From Amborella trichopoda (taxonomy: Eukaryota; Streptophyta; Magnoliopsida; Amborellales; Amborellaceae): a stretch of DNA of 64,000 bases. The stretch covers positions 3,037,383 to 3,101,382 of the forward strand of contig NW_006500103.1 of assembly GCF_000471905.2 (NCBI RefSeq), in the 5' to 3' direction. Numbering within the stretch: position 1 is the stretch's first letter; every line of letters starts with the position of its first letter. The position numbers were made by a program, and so were the translations under genes. The notes below the pieces were generated by a model that saw only the letters and a list, made by a program, of their open reading frames with translations, had not been told where the DNA came from and ran no database searches. Below, piece by piece: positions 1-12,750 of the stretch.

Positions 1-54
1 AACACGTGTGGGAGATTCATGGACGCTTGTGCTGGCCTCCGAGTCACGCACCCC

Positions 55-415
55 TAATTTAGGAAATGAAGTTTTTCTGCAGCCTAGGTTTCATGAAAAT
101 AAAATAAAGCCCACATCCCCAGGTTTAAAATCAATTTTCAAAACTATCAATAAAGTTTTGAAATTTAAAAAATAGTACAAATTTTGTTAATCTAGTAGTA
201 CTTTTTTAGGATAAAATAGTCGGTCTAGATCATTTGTTACAATATACAATATTTTAAAAGCTTAAAATCTTTTTTTTATTTCTTTACAATCATAATGTTC
301 ATGCCCGGATAATCATTGTAAAGATTTTTCAATGTTTGAACTATAATTTTCAGTAAGTTATAAGGTGATGATTTACTTATTTTGATAGATATGCAGCCCT
401 ATCAAACCATTTTCG
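55..415 (+). mobile_element. MITE superfamily, subfamily C copy
   Basis: Starts near GCCTAGGTTTCATGAAAAT and ends near GCAGCCCTATCAAACCATTT. It aligns along its length with copies at 48858-49240 and 63405-63795. Confidence 0.65.
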
Positions 416-544
416 GGTACAATGTCAAGAAATTTTGGGAGGGTGAAAATTGGCAAAATTTTCGTATGGGGTTTGCTAATTTTAGTAAGGGAAACTAACG
501 CAAACATTTCTTAATTTTGAGGATATTTAGACAAAAAAAAAAGC

Positions 545-905
545 TTAAAATGTAGAATTAAAGATGCACCTAAAAAATCCATCATAAAAAGTTGTCTTGA
601 TGTTGCTAATTGATCATCTCAACATCGAGATGTATCAGTATGAAAAGAAAAAAAATATATATATATGAAAAGAAAAAAAGATTTAAAGTCCGAAAAATAA
701 TGTATCTTGCCACACATTTTTTGGACCGTCCATTTTCAAGATTTTCATGGGCTTACAGATCTCCTTGATTTGATCCATTTTAAGAGTAGTTTCATAATTA
801 GCAATGAAAATAGATTCTCAAGCCATCCAAAGAATTTTTTATACCAAAATTATATTCATGATAAAATTTAGATGTTCTCCTTAATTGGATTGTTTTACGC
901 TGCAA
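545..905 (+). mobile_element. MITE superfamily, subfamily A copy
   Basis: Contains TTGATCATCTCAACATCGAG, TTTTGGACCGTCCATTTTCA and the end GATTGTTTTACGCTGCAACC, diagnostic of subfamily A. Confidence 0.65.
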
Positions 906-1847
906 CCTTATTGAAACCGCACCTTTTTAGAAAATGTCTCAAAAATTCTAAATTTCACAAAGATGTTCCATTTTTTCCAACTTATGTTTATTCACAAATT
1001 GTCCTTGAGTACCAAACTAAAGCTGTACCCTGATAATTACAAAAATAATGTTTAGTGCTCTTGGTACCGACCTTGTCTTGGCTTAATATCATGTTTGATA
1101 TTGATAGTACGAACTGATTTCTGTGTTTTAAAAAGAAAAAAAGGAAGATTTTGTTCGCTACCGAGAATACCAAACAATATATTAGCCAAGACAATTTTTA
1201 ATACTAGCAATAACATTATTTTCATGATTTTCAGTCTTTAGACTTAGTTTAATACTCTGTAAGTAGCAAACTTGAGGGCATTTAAAAAAAAAAAAAAAAG
1301 GTTCAAAAGAAAGGGACATTTTTGCAAACATTACATTTTTTATATACTTTTTAAAATTCCTTAAAAATAAGGCATATTTATGTTAATTTTTCATTTAAGA
1401 ATCATAGTTTATTTTTTGGGACAGATTTGTTTTTTGGGTAAATAGTTGCGCCACATCAATTAAGAATCGTACTTTATTTTTGGGGACAAAGATTATGTAA
1501 GCAAACAAGCAAGTGGAGTAATTATGCAATGAATGGCTCCTAGGGAACAATAGAAGGTGACCTAGATGGCTAATATTCACAACACAAATGGTAGAATATT
1601 ACCCCATATTTTCTATAGGGCATTGAATTTTTTTATTTAAATTTAGAGTGACTAGATGAGATATACAAGTATGTAAGGTGAGAAAGTTAGCCTTTCTTCC
1701 AAAAAAAATTTTTTAACAAATAGCACATAATGTTGCCCATCCAGAGATATATGAGATTTAGTTTGAGGTATTGGACCTGTACTGTTCCATAGCCCATGAG
1801 TCCTGATGATAGTTTTTCTACTTCTTTTTTTTTTTTTGTTAGAATAA
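906..1847. other. AT-rich intergenic DNA
   Basis: No gene or repeat recognised. It contains only A/T runs and short open frames of low-complexity composition. Confidence 0.6.
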
Positions 1848-2225
1848 GGAAAAGGTTAAAATAAGGCCTAAACCTTATGAAATAAAATAAAATCTTACCT
1901 CAAAACTCACTTAAAATTGTTGTTCCGGTATTAGAAAACCTTCAAATTGATCGTCTCGAACTGACTATGATGGTTGTAAAAATTAAAAGATTTCAAGCTT
2001 TAAAAATAACATATATTGTAACATATTATATATATTGTCCCTTTTCAAGTGTTCATGAATTCACAATATCTATACCGCTTTTTTATCTATAATTTTTATA
2101 ATCGATGGTAGAAATAGATTTTGGAGCTATCGCAACAACTTTTCATGCCCAAAGTAATTTTCATACGATGTTTCAAACTAAAGTTTACTTTTTCCATAAT
2201 GCCGAGGCCTTATAGAAGCTGCATC
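1848..2225. mobile_element. MITE superfamily, subfamily C-like copy
   Basis: Starts with AAGGCCTAAACCTTATGAAA and ends with GAGGCCTTATAGAAG, inverted ends of the C type. The interior is diverged. Confidence 0.5.
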
Positions 2226-2334
2226 CAATGGGACAACCAATTGAAGATAAAGCGTATTATTGTAAACTTTCTCATTTTCTGAATTATTAATAGCTTCTTG
2301 ACAATGAATTCAAATTGTATATACATGAATGTGC

Positions 2335-2634
2335 GTGGGGAAAGGTTTCTATACTTCTCCTATTGTATGGAAGATAAATACTTCTCCCATCCAACTGTTC
2401 AATTTTGATTAAGTGAGCCACTGATTGTTTGATCTAGATCCGACGTTGCTTTAGGATATTTTATTTTTAATTTATTTTATAAATTATATGGATATGAAAT
2501 TTGATAGGTGTCATCATCTCAATGGGATGCACCTAAAAAATATATTAAAAAAATGATAAAATAAAATGACCAAAATACTCTTGAAACTTTTTGCGGCATT
2601 TTGATCATTTTATTTTATGGGATTGTCTACAAAG
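2335..2634 (+). mobile_element. Fold-back MITE, family D, left half
   Basis: Shares GATCTAGATCCGACG and surrounding sequence with the arm of the 16.3-kb copy, runs through the central hairpin (about 2570-2618) and stops about 15 bp after it. A D-like right arm occurs at about 3200-3400, so the element may have been split by the insertions between. Confidence 0.5.
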
Positions 2635-2807
2635 ATACCATTTGTCTTTTGTACAATATGTTACAACGATTCCCACTTATTAGATGTCAAATTGGATGGT
2701 TAGGGTGAGTCAAAAAGTTCAAGAATTTCTTTTTTGAACTTTGTCTCTATTCAATGACACTCTTACACCGAGTGATTATGACATCCTCGTACAAAAGATA
2801 AACGAAA

Positions 2808-3154
2808 GTTTATATAAAGTCGTAACTTTAAAAATGTAGAACATGTGCAATTCAAAAATCCATCATAAAGGTTATTTGAGTGCTGGAAAACTCTAATTGA
2901 TTATCTCGACTTCGAGATGTATGAATATGAATAGAAAAAAAAAATTCCAGTCCGCGAAATAGTGTATTTTGTAACACGTTATCTGGACTTGATTTGAACC
3001 ATTTTTAGAGTTTTAAATTTTATAATTAAAGATAAAAATAGATTCTCAAGCCATCTTAAGTATTTCTAATATTAAGATTACATTAAGGATAAAATTTTGA
3101 GGTGCGCCTTAATTGGATTGTTTAAGGTTGCAACCTTATGCAAACCACACCCAA
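2808..3154 (+). mobile_element. MITE superfamily, subfamily A copy
   Basis: Starts AAAGTTTATATAAAG and ends GGTTGCAACCTTATGCAAAC; the internal hairpin ATCTCGACTTCGAGAT lies at about 2900-2916. Confidence 0.65.
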
Positions 3155-3469
3155 AGATATACAGTCTCTTTTTAGACAAGCTCTTATTCTATTGAGAATA
3201 TTTTTTTGATATTGTTTCCTGGTGAGAGTTTAAAGGAGGAGTGGATGCTCAAAATTTGGTATCAAAATAATTTTAAAAAAAATTAAAAATAAAATAGTAC
3301 AGAGCGTAACATTGTGAGCCATCTAGAATAGACGGTTGGATAGGGAGAAATATCTCAGTTTTGTTTATTAGGAGAAAGTATAGAGAGGTTGCTCGCGTGT
3401 GTTCATTACAATAATACTTTTGCAAGTTTTAGTTTCCGGTTTTGTTTCGTCAAAAACTTGTGCTTTCAC

Positions 3470-3830
3470 TATTGGGTGCTGTTTGTATAGAGCCTAGGCT
3501 CCAAACAATCAAATAGTGTTGAGAAATGTAGTTTCAATACTAAAAATATTTGTACTTAAAATATATTTTCATATTTATTTATAAAGTTTAAAGCTTCAAA
3601 AATAGTGTAGATCAATAGATTTATGAAAACTTGAAAATCTTGAAAATTGACAGTTCAAAAATGCGTTACAAAATACACTATTTCCACAACTTGAAATCCT
3701 TTTTTCTCTCATGTCCATGTATCTTGATGTCAAGATGATCAATTTGAAAATATTTGAGCATCAAAACAATATCTTCTAGTGAAAGTTTTGAGATAAGCTC
3801 AAATTTGATTGTTTAGAGCAAATTTTTCCC
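3470..3830 (+). mobile_element. MITE superfamily, subfamily B copy
   Basis: Starts with GTTTGTATAGAGCCTAGGCT, and AATCAAA recurs inverted at the end (TTTGATTGTTTAGAGC). Its 3' end is continued by the 61-bp tandem repeat at 3811. Confidence 0.65.
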
Positions 3831-3932
3831 TTCACTACTTGTATTTGATATTTTATAAATTTGGAGAGGTAGTTTAGAGCAAATTTTTCCCTTCACTATT
3901 TATATTTGATATTTTATAAATTTGGAGAGGTA
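3811..3932. repeat. 61-bp tandem duplication
   Basis: Two copies (3811-3871, 3872-3932) differ at two positions. The unit begins GTTTAGAGC, the end of the adjoining subfamily B MITE. Confidence 0.85.
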
Positions 3933-4144
3933 GCGCTCGGACCAAAGTCGTAGATAAGGTTTCTATTTAATTGTTTCCAGCTGGCAATGAATGCCAATGG
4001 ATGGACTCCAAATTTGCTTTGGGACCAAAGTTGTAGACAATTTGCAAGTGAATGTCAGTGGTTGGACTATGAAAGTAGGTGATTCTTTGCCAAATTTGGC
4101 AATTTATGTACTGGAGGCGATATATATATATATATATATAAATA

Positions 4145-4342
4145 AGTAATGATCTTATGAGAACCTTCCACACGTATGTATGTAGGACCCCAAAGAATCA
4201 TTATGAAATTTGACACAGATATCTAGAAAAGTTATCACATGGGTATAAGACTTGACTTTTCTAAATATCTGCACCAAATTTAATGGTGATCTTTTGAGGT
4301 CCTACACATATGAGTGTGAGAGGTTCTCACATGATCATTACT
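4145..4342. mobile_element. Fold-back MITE inside a TA microsatellite (Micron-like)
   Basis: The 198-bp element starts AGTAATGATC and ends GATCATTACT. Its two halves are inverted copies almost to the middle (about 95-bp arms, for example GTAGGACC in one arm and GGTCCTAC in the other). It is flanked by TA runs at 4121-4140 and 4342-4368, the placement known for rice Micron MITEs. Confidence 0.75.
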
Positions 4343-4369
4343 ATATATATATATATATATATATATACT

Positions 4370-4838
4370 ATGCAACGCCTATAGACAAAAATAAATAGTG
4401 ATTTCACCTACCCCCATCACCGTCCAAAGGTCATCGTACGGTCATGATTGTCTGGTAGTGTTTCATTTTTTTATTTATTTTTATATAAATCAAAATGATC
4501 TAAAATTTGGAGCATGTATTCATAAAAAATATGAGAATCTTCGAAAAATATAAAAAAAATATTTTATATGAAAAAATTGATCAAAATACCCCCAAAGCTT
4601 TTCGGGGGTAATTTGGCCAATTTTTTTCCTAGATAATTTGTTTTATTTATATTATTATTAGAAGCGCCTCAGTAAGATATACATACTCTCTAAATTTTAA
4701 ATCATTCTGCTTTATAGAAAAAAAATGAAAAATAAAATACTACCAGACAATTGTGACCATGCGATGAAATTTGGGCGGTGATGAGGTTAGACAAAAAAAT
4801 CACTATTTATTTTCGCCTATAGGTATATCATAGTCAAA
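4370..4838. mobile_element. Fold-back MITE, family E, full copy
   Basis: The left end CCTATAGACAAAAATAAATA and the right end (reverse complement CCTATAGGCGAAAATAAATA) are the start of ~95-bp inverted arms, which also pair ACTACCAGACAAT with ATTGTCTGGTAGT. The middle is a hairpin around 4575-4620. It abuts a TA run on its left. Confidence 0.75.
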
Positions 4839-5297
4839 AGTTTGATGAAATGTTGTTTGTTCGTTTATATATAGTAGAAGACATGTCGCATGTATCTATG
4901 TAAATAATATTTTGTTAAATTTAAATTAGGTAAAACCTAATATTAACCGCTCATCATGCTAATTAGCATAGTCATCGAGATATGATTGGTTTGAATTAGT
5001 GAGAAAAAATATAGAAACCAATGGCTTCAGTAGGGGTATGACCCTTAATAAAACAGAATGGCGGACCTGGATTCTTGTAGCTGGCCCTTATTAGTTAGGA
5101 AAAGGCTTTGATGATGATAATGATCAAGACATGATTGGTTTAACCGACATGATCACCAACTGGCTTGGTACAAAATAAAAATTGAATTTGGTTGAAAGTC
5201 AATCAAATACTGATGTTTGATTAGTTTCGTCGGTTGAGCTAGCCATTCTTGGCCGAAGGACCAAGCAAAACAACGTCAAGTATTATATATATATAAG

Positions 5298-5535
5298 GAA
5301 ACTATTCCTAACACCTATAAGCAAAAATGAACAGTGATTTCGCCTACCCTCATCAACATCCAAAAATTCATCGTATAGTCACAGTTGTTTGATAGTGTTT
5401 CAATTTTTAATTTTTTTAATTTTTTTTTTACAAATAAGAATGATATGAAATTTGAAGCATGTATACATCTTAGCGAGACGCACCTAATAAAAATATGAAA
5501 ACAATAATTTGTAAAATATAAATTGACCAAAATCA
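5298..5535 (+). mobile_element. Fold-back MITE, family E, left half only
   Basis: Matches the left arm and middle of 4370-4838 and stops in the central hairpin (GACCAAAAT at about 5524-5532). A subfamily B MITE begins at once. It also follows a TA run (5283-5294). Confidence 0.7.
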
Positions 5536-5895
5536 AATTAGAGCCTACCTTCAAATAGTATCGAGAAATATGATTTTAATATTGGAAATCTTTGTGATAG
5601 CCTTAAAATATATTTTCATATTTATTTATAAAGTTTAAAGTTTTAAAAATAGTATAGATTGACAGATTTATGAAAACTTGAAAATCTTGAAAATTGACGG
5701 TCCAAAAATGTGTTACAAAACACACTACTTCCAAAACTTAAAATCCATTGTTTTCTCATGTCCATGCATATCAATGTCGAGATGATCGATTTGAAGATAT
5801 TTGTGCATCAAAACTACCTCTTCTAATGAAATTTTTGATGTAAGCTCAAATTTGATTGTTTACAGCCTCGGCTCTATGTAAACTTTTCGCATATA
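5536..5895 (+). mobile_element. MITE superfamily, subfamily B copy
   Basis: Close to the 3470-3830 copy (shared AACTTGAAAATCTTGAAAAT). Its left terminus is missing at the junction with the broken family E element. Confidence 0.65.
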
Positions 5896-5899
5896 TAAA

Positions 5900-6884
5900 A
5901 GGGGTTTTAGGGAAGAACTAGGCCGGGACCCATACTATCCCAAAATCAATTTGATCTTTGATCGATTCCAATCCAAATCAACAATTCAAATCGGAAATCG
6001 CCAAGTTTTAAAATAGCGCTTCAAATATCATTAAACCAGTCGTTTTAGAGCTCAAAGATGTATTTTGAGTTATAAAACCCTTAAAAATCAGAGGGTACAA
6101 ATGATAAGTCAACCAGCTCACCAAATCCTTTTTCCATCCCTCAATGGCATACAAGTAGGTGTACAGGCCATCTACCCACTATCTCTATTAAACGGCTCAT
6201 CTCCATCATCCATATGACATATGATGTGTGAACATGTATACTATACAACATATACATATAATCTATGTAGGGACATATGAATACATATAATCTTTGTAGG
6301 GACATATGATAGGATAAGGCTGAGATAATGCTGATAATGATAATATAATCTGCATAGTGTAAAGACCATGGCTAAAAACTATGCCACATCATTATCTCCT
6401 ATCGAACTTTGACTGAAAATCATGATCAATCTAAGGGTGATTTGCAACAAAATGCCATTGAAATAAAAAGAAAAGAAAGCCTTCGAAAATAGAGCATCAA
6501 ACATGCCATTTGTGGAAGATTGAGAGCATCTCAACTACTTTCAAAATGACAAGAGACACATTTTTTCCTCTATGGTTGTTCTCCCATGATATATTGTGAA
6601 CATGATAACTTTATTGTCTAAGGGCTATTAGAGTTATTATAAAGGAGGAGAATTTGGGTACTATTTTATTGGGTTGGGTGTCAGTTTTTTTTTTTTGTAA
6701 AATGCTTAAGAGTAAATTAAAACAATCATTTTGGTTTTTTTGTTCTTTCCTAAAATGTTCTATAAAGAGAGAGAAAGATGTGGGTTTGAGTGTCACATTG
6801 AAGAAGAGATAGTATCTTGAGCTGTATTTAATAGCATACATTTCTATGTATTATACTCTAAGTACAAATGAGAGAGAACGCACA
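5900..6884. other. Intergenic DNA without recognised features
   Basis: A short direct repeat (ATACATATAATCT.TGTAGGGACATATGA, about 6250-6310) is the only structure seen. Confidence 0.5.
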
Positions 6885-7795
6885 TGTGTGGAGCACGCAA
6901 AGCATGCGACGTGCACGTGCCTGTGTGAGGGCAAGGGCACTTGATGGCACACTTTGATGCATGAGGCACCCCTCGCACGACCATGTGTACAGGTTGGTCA
7001 GGCTTGTGGCTCATTATCTTTTTGTGAGCGCGATTTATAGGTGATCCAACGGTCATCTAGCCGCTGATACGTGTGGGACATCCAATGGTCATCTAGTCAT
7101 TGATAAAATGGATCTAGCCGTTGATGCGTGTGGGACATCCATCGGTCATCTAGCCGTTGATGAGATAGAAGCTTATAATAGCTGTCATCAAGTGCAAGTA
7201 GCTCATGTAACTTATAGATGTTAGGGTGCATGTAACCACATGTAACTTGTAGCTATTGGGTGGTGCATGTAACCACCACAACACTAAATGGGCAACCTCT
7301 TGATGTTCCATAACAAGGGCCCTCCTACCGGTTTGTGAGAATTAATTAATTCATCTTTCTTTTCCTTAAGTCTATTCTCTTATTCGATTCACAAATATCT
7401 TTGAAGTTGGACCAAATTAAGATCAACTATCTTGTATTTCATCTTCTTTTGGTACTCTCTCCAAGATGGGGATAACTTTCTTTTATTTCATATTCTTTTG
7501 GTACTCTCTCCAAGATGGGGATAACTTTCTTGTATTTCATCTTATTTTGGTACTCTCTCGCACACGTCTGTGTGCGTGTACGAGGGCACAAGGGCGCTTG
7601 ATGGCGCACTTCACACTTCGTTGATGTAACTTGTAGCTGTCGGGGTGCATGTAACCATATGTAACTTGTAGCTCTTGGGTGGTGCATGTAACCATCATAA
7701 TACTAAATGAGTCTTGGTGCTCTATAACAAGGGCCCTTCTACCCATACGATTTTAGAGACTTGAGATACTTTTTGACCCTCTCTCAATAGACAAT
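6885..7795. repeat. LTR-like block with two diverged direct copies and internal tandem repeats
   Basis: Sequence at about 7208-7335 recurs at about 7625-7745 (CATGTAACC and AACAAGGGCCC shared, roughly 85% alike), and the CACGTG/GAGGGCA-rich part before it recurs near 7560-7620. Inside lie three copies of CATCTAGCCGTTGATGCGTG-like units (7050-7160) and a 49-bp unit repeated at 7451, 7500 and 7549. No coding domain is seen, so this may be nested solo LTRs. Confidence 0.5.
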
Positions 7796-9047
7796 TCTCT
7801 GCAATTCTAGCAAGTGAACCAATGGGCTATCTCTCTCTCTCTACTCGATTTTATCTCTTTCTCTCTCTAAACTATCAAGACTCTGGTGTTTATTATGTGG
7901 GTTCTAAAGTCGGATGCATAGAGCTTAGGAACATTGAAAAAGACCTATCCGTTTTCCTGTATCCCGATGATAAATTTCCATTCTTATGTACATCAAATAA
8001 TCTATTGAAGGGAAGGGGGGCGCAAATATTGTTTTGAAATAGCGCTATTGTGTACCAAAAAACAAAAAGAGTTCGAGATCCTATTTTTACAAATTGTACT
8101 AGTTTCTGCCCCCATATCACCCAACCAACTCCAACATTGGGGCCCTATAAAAGCATATTTACAATTAATCATCTAAACCTCAATAATAGATAGAAAATGA
8201 CTTCAAGTTATAAAAGTAGTTTATTTTATAACCTGTTTTTTAGGCCATCTATTTCAAGTATTTATAGATCGGCTAAATCTGCATCATTTTATAGCTTCAA
8301 ATTTCATAGTGAAGGCTGAAAATTAGTTAGAAAGCAATCATGAAAGATTTCAATAATAGTGGAAGTTTGACGTATGCCTTTAACAAGTATCTTTAAGCTA
8401 CGGTCCTACAAAATTGCACCCATTAATTTGCAGGACCGTATATTACTCATATACAAGGAAGTTAAAATTGGATACGAAATTGGAGGACTAAAAGTGTCAC
8501 ACAAAGTTCAAACAAGTTTGACTGAAATTAGAATATAGTCACTAGCACAACCACAACCACTGAATTCTACATCCAACAATGATTGTGACCATATGCTAAA
8601 GTACACAGTCTCATTATATATTTTTTCTAATATTTTAGGCATCAAAAAAATGTACAACTACTCTAACTCTAGCAGGACCCACCTTCCTTTAGTATTAGAA
8701 TCTAATACTGGGTTATAAGTATGTAAAAAAGTATAGGATCCCTTACCATAAATTTTAAAACTCTAAAAATAGTATTTATATAATATATATAAATACTTGA
8801 AAATTCTCCTTGAAAAGTGTTACAAGATAAAAAAATTTAGGGCTTGAACATTTAATTTTATTATTGAGCTCAGAATGATTGATTTGTAGGTTTTTTGGAA
8901 CTGCATTCATCGATGAGATTTGAGATGCAAATCCATAAGGCGGCAACCTACAAAATACTTTTCTTTTAGATGTTCATGCAATTGGCTCTATATAGGGACC
9001 GATGCAATTAAACGTTTAAAATTTTAAAATTTTAAATGAGGTCTTAT
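7796..9047. other. Intergenic DNA with diverged MITE pieces
   Basis: About 8140-8410 and 8750-8980 contain words of the A/B MITEs (for example ATACTTGAAAATT and GCATTCATCGATGAGA) but lack clear ends. No gene. Confidence 0.4.
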
Positions 9048-9440
9048 TAGGGTGTGGTTTGAATAAGGCGCTGGCCCTAAACAATCAAAGTAGTGTGCAC
9101 CTTAAAATAGTATTGAAATATGTTGTTTCAGTATCGTAAATTTGTATGATGGCCTGGAATTTTATTTTCAATATCTAATAATATATTTTAAGTTAAAAAA
9201 TAGTGTAGATCGAGCAGATCTATGAATACTTGAAAAATCTCGAAAATTGAAGGTCTAGATAATACATAACAAGATGCATTATTTTCAAGACTTGAAATCT
9301 ATTTTTCTTATATCCATGCATATTGAGGTCGAGATGATAGAATTGAAGGTTTTTCAACATCAAAACAACATTTTCTAATGAATTGTTGAGGTACGTCTTA
9401 ATTTGATTGTTTAGAGCTTCACATTTATATAAACTTTTTC
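9048..9440 (+). mobile_element. MITE superfamily, subfamily B copy
   Basis: Starts GGTGTGGTTTGAATAAGG, ends TTTGATTGTTTAGAGC plus ATATAAAC. The full length is present. Confidence 0.65.
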
Positions 9441-9603
9441 CTTATTTAAAGGAAGTCCTCTGTCCTTCCCAAAAGTTCTACGTTACGCTGACTGCATTTC
9501 AACTTTATATGAATAATTGTTAGCTTGAAAAATAGTGCAGATTTGATGCCTTGGGAAATAAAAAACAAAAAAGCAGTATATTGTCTATAACAAAGTTTAG
9601 AAT

Positions 9604-9875
9604 TAGGCTGGGCAATGGGCGGGACCCGGGCCTGGCTAAGCCCAAACCTGATAGTAGAGGTTGTGACCCCAGCCCTATTAAATACAATAAAAGAAAACTA
9701 AAAAATAAAGAAAAAAAAGGATTGGATCCAAACGAAGCAAACCCCCCATAACTGCTTGGTCTAGGTTTGGCCTTGGGCTCGTGGCAGTCTAGTCGTGGCC
9801 CAACCTTTGACTCGTATTTTGTGGCCTAGGCCTTAGTTCTTTAGTGCTGGGCTGCCTGGACGATTGCCAGCCCTA
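9604..9875. mobile_element. GC-rich hAT-like MITE
   Basis: Ends are TAGGCTGGGCAATGGGC and its inverted counterpart CGATTGCCAGCCCTA. GC-rich arms flank an A-rich middle. No exact 8-bp target duplication is visible. Confidence 0.5.
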
Positions 9876-11000
9876 GAATCATCTACTTTCAGGGCATGTT
9901 TAGTTAATAATTAAGTTTATCTGGAATAGACTATCTTATCTAAAATTAATATATTCAAAAAAATATTATCTTGTTAGCTATCTGATACGTATATTATGTA
10001 CAATGTTTTTTAATTATTTAACTTTTTCGATGATTTTCAGTTATGTTTAGCTATATCTAGCCAAAAAAGTATGTGATATTAAGTAAATTAGTGTGAGCAA
10101 AGTAAATATAGTTTTTTGAAACGATAAACTTATATATAAAAAGATTGTATACTATAAGACCCTTTATCCGTGGAACAAAGAGGTCAAAAATAATCCAAGC
10201 CATCAAATATCGAGCCCGACAACTTAGAGTACGTTATAAAGTTGGTTGTTTTTTTTTTTTGTTGACTTTGAGCTGGATAAATGAAATATTCTTCGCCTTC
10301 TAACTTCAAATCTAAGAGACTAGAATCATTATGACATATTTGTACAAATGGCAAATGAACTTATTGTATATATTTTCATATGTAAAAAGACCTATAAGTT
10401 TATCTCAAATAACTTTATGATGGACACTTTTAAATAATGAATAACTAATAATTGAAATTGACTTTATTAAAGTAGTGAGTTATCGATAACAACCAATACA
10501 TCCAAACGTGCCCCTGCCCTAGGGGTGACAATGGCTGGGTGGCCGCCACCCAGCCCGGCCCTAAAAATACTAGGGCTTGGGTAACAAAATGTGGCACGAG
10601 GGCCGGGTCTGGCCCAGGTCAAGACAAGCACGACCTTTTATTTTATTTTTTACATTTTTTTTCTTCATTTTACCCAGCGTGGCCCGACCCTCATGGGAAT
10701 AGGGGTGGGCACGGCCCGACCCTCATAGGAATAGGGCAGCCCTAAGGCCAGCCCTGGCCCGGCCCGTTGCAGCCCTCCTGCACCTGTTATTCAAAATGGT
10801 GGTGAAATTCTTAAGAAGTAACGTTTTTTGGGGCAAATTCCATCTCTCTTTTGACGAGGACGGCATTTGTCACATGAGAAGGACACTGTATTTTTAAATT
10901 TTAATTATGAAGAAAACGGATGGATCTTTCCCCAAAATTGAATTTTCGCAAGTTTCTGTTATAATTCACTTTGATATTTGATGAGCACTAAGAAATCAAC
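9876..11000. other. Upstream region of the LIP2p gene
   Basis: AT-rich, interrupted by the hAT-like MITE at 10520-10777. The proximal ~220 bp before the ATG show no convincing TATA box. Confidence 0.4.
10520..10777. mobile_element. GC-rich hAT-like MITE
   Basis: Starts TAGGGGTGACAATGGCTGGG; the reverse-complemented end reads GGAGGGCTGCAACGGGCC. GGCCCGACCCTCAT occurs twice inside. It lies 220 bp before the LIP2p start codon. Confidence 0.5.
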
Positions 11001-12719
11001 ATGATTTTGGGGAACGCCACCTTTACTGTAACATGTCCTTCTTACGAGCGTTCGAAGAATTGGTTTAGGGCTTCCAGTTTGAAAATCAAAGGAGCTACTG
11101 TCAAAAGCAATCATGGAAAAAGGAGGTATTTTTTTCTTGTATTGATACTCCTTTTTATTCTGAAACTTAAAATTGCGAATGTATAATTGAAATTGTTAGA
11201 TTAATGAGAAATTACAGCAGAACAGGTGATCGTTCTTTTCTTCTTTTTTTTCACCTCCATGTGAATTGGGTTTCATCCTATTAGATCAAAGTGTTTTTTT
11301 TTTTTTATATATATATTCTTATAATCAATTTTCCTTGTCGTAAAAAAACCAGACATTTCGATGGTAGTTAAAAGAGATGCAGTCCTAAGCTTTTTATTGC
11401 ATTTAGAATGCTCCTACTTCATGGGTCTTCCCCTTTTTCTTTCTCTCTGCTCCAAAACCTTGATTCTCTGTTTTTTTTTTTTTCCTTTTGAACGTGTTGT
11501 TTTCTGTTTTTCATTTCATGGAAAAAATATGAAGCTAAGAGAAATAGCATTGATAAATTGGAGTAACATTTTTCATCTAGGTGGTTATTACTGTTATTAT
11601 TATTGTCTGGAGATGAATTCTATTGAATGAAGATTGATAAAGCAATCCAGAGGTTGTGTTTGTAATTCATCTCCATGAGATTGGTTAAAACTCTGATATA
11701 CTTGAAAAGTATTTGAAGAAAAGCTTAAAACAAGAAAGAAAACCATCACATGTAGGAAATTCATTATAGCGCTAAGCTTACAGGAAAGCATCAATAACAA
11801 ATATTTTTCTGAGAATGTATGACAAAATCTCATTGCTTGGCTGATTGGTCAGTTCCTGAAGAAAAAGTTTTCACTGAATTAAATTCTAATGAATTTTAAT
11901 TTAAATTATTGATATCGGCCATCCGTCCCCAAATCATTTGGGTAAGGCTTGGATGATGATGATGATGTTGATCTCGGCCATTTATTGGCTGACTCGAATG
12001 CACCACAGTTGTTTTCCATTGCCCATTGGTTTTGTTATTTTCCATTTTTTACTTTTTATGGTTTTTAGCATATTATCCCTTAGATGAGATTACTCTTTCT
12101 AAACTAGTTTCCCCTATTGGCTGCTATCGAGAACCAGAAGAGGAGCAAACTCTTTTCTGGTTAGGTTACTGTTGGCTCTTGCGGGACTAATGGTTGTCTA
12201 TTTTATGACATAAATATGATCCTTTTAACATGAAGAGTAATTTTTTTGGTGGTTTGGATCCAAAGGTGCGCATGCTATGATCTTTATAAAGAACTTATTC
12301 CTTATAGAGAAGCATGGCTATTGCAAAAGTCCATGCTGGAAAAGAAACTGGTTATGATGGACCGTAATGAAGATGATTCTGACATTGCAATCATTCTACA
12401 ACACCCTCCTGTGTACACATTGGGCACAAGTAGTTCAGAGAAGTTCCTGAATTTTGATATACAAGATCCTCCCTATGATGTCTATCGAACTGAACGAGGG
12501 GGGGAGGTCACATATCATGGTCCAGGGCAGGTGAGCATTTGATTGTGTATTATGCTTAATTTTCTTAAGATAGGTTAAGTTCTAGGGGAGCTATACTGTA
12601 ATTTAGTGGGTTATTGAAAGCCATAGACCATGGGGATCATCACTGTCTGATAAAATGGATAGTCATGGAGAGAAAGTAAGACCCACCATTGGGGTCATTT
12701 TCTGTTCTCGTTTGTCCTA

Positions 12720-12750
<31 letters not shown>

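Noticed and set aside
11361-11630. Hydrophobic open frame upstream of LIP2p exon 2
   Set aside because: Considered as the transit peptide exon; it has no donor in the right phase, while 11001-11125 joins perfectly.
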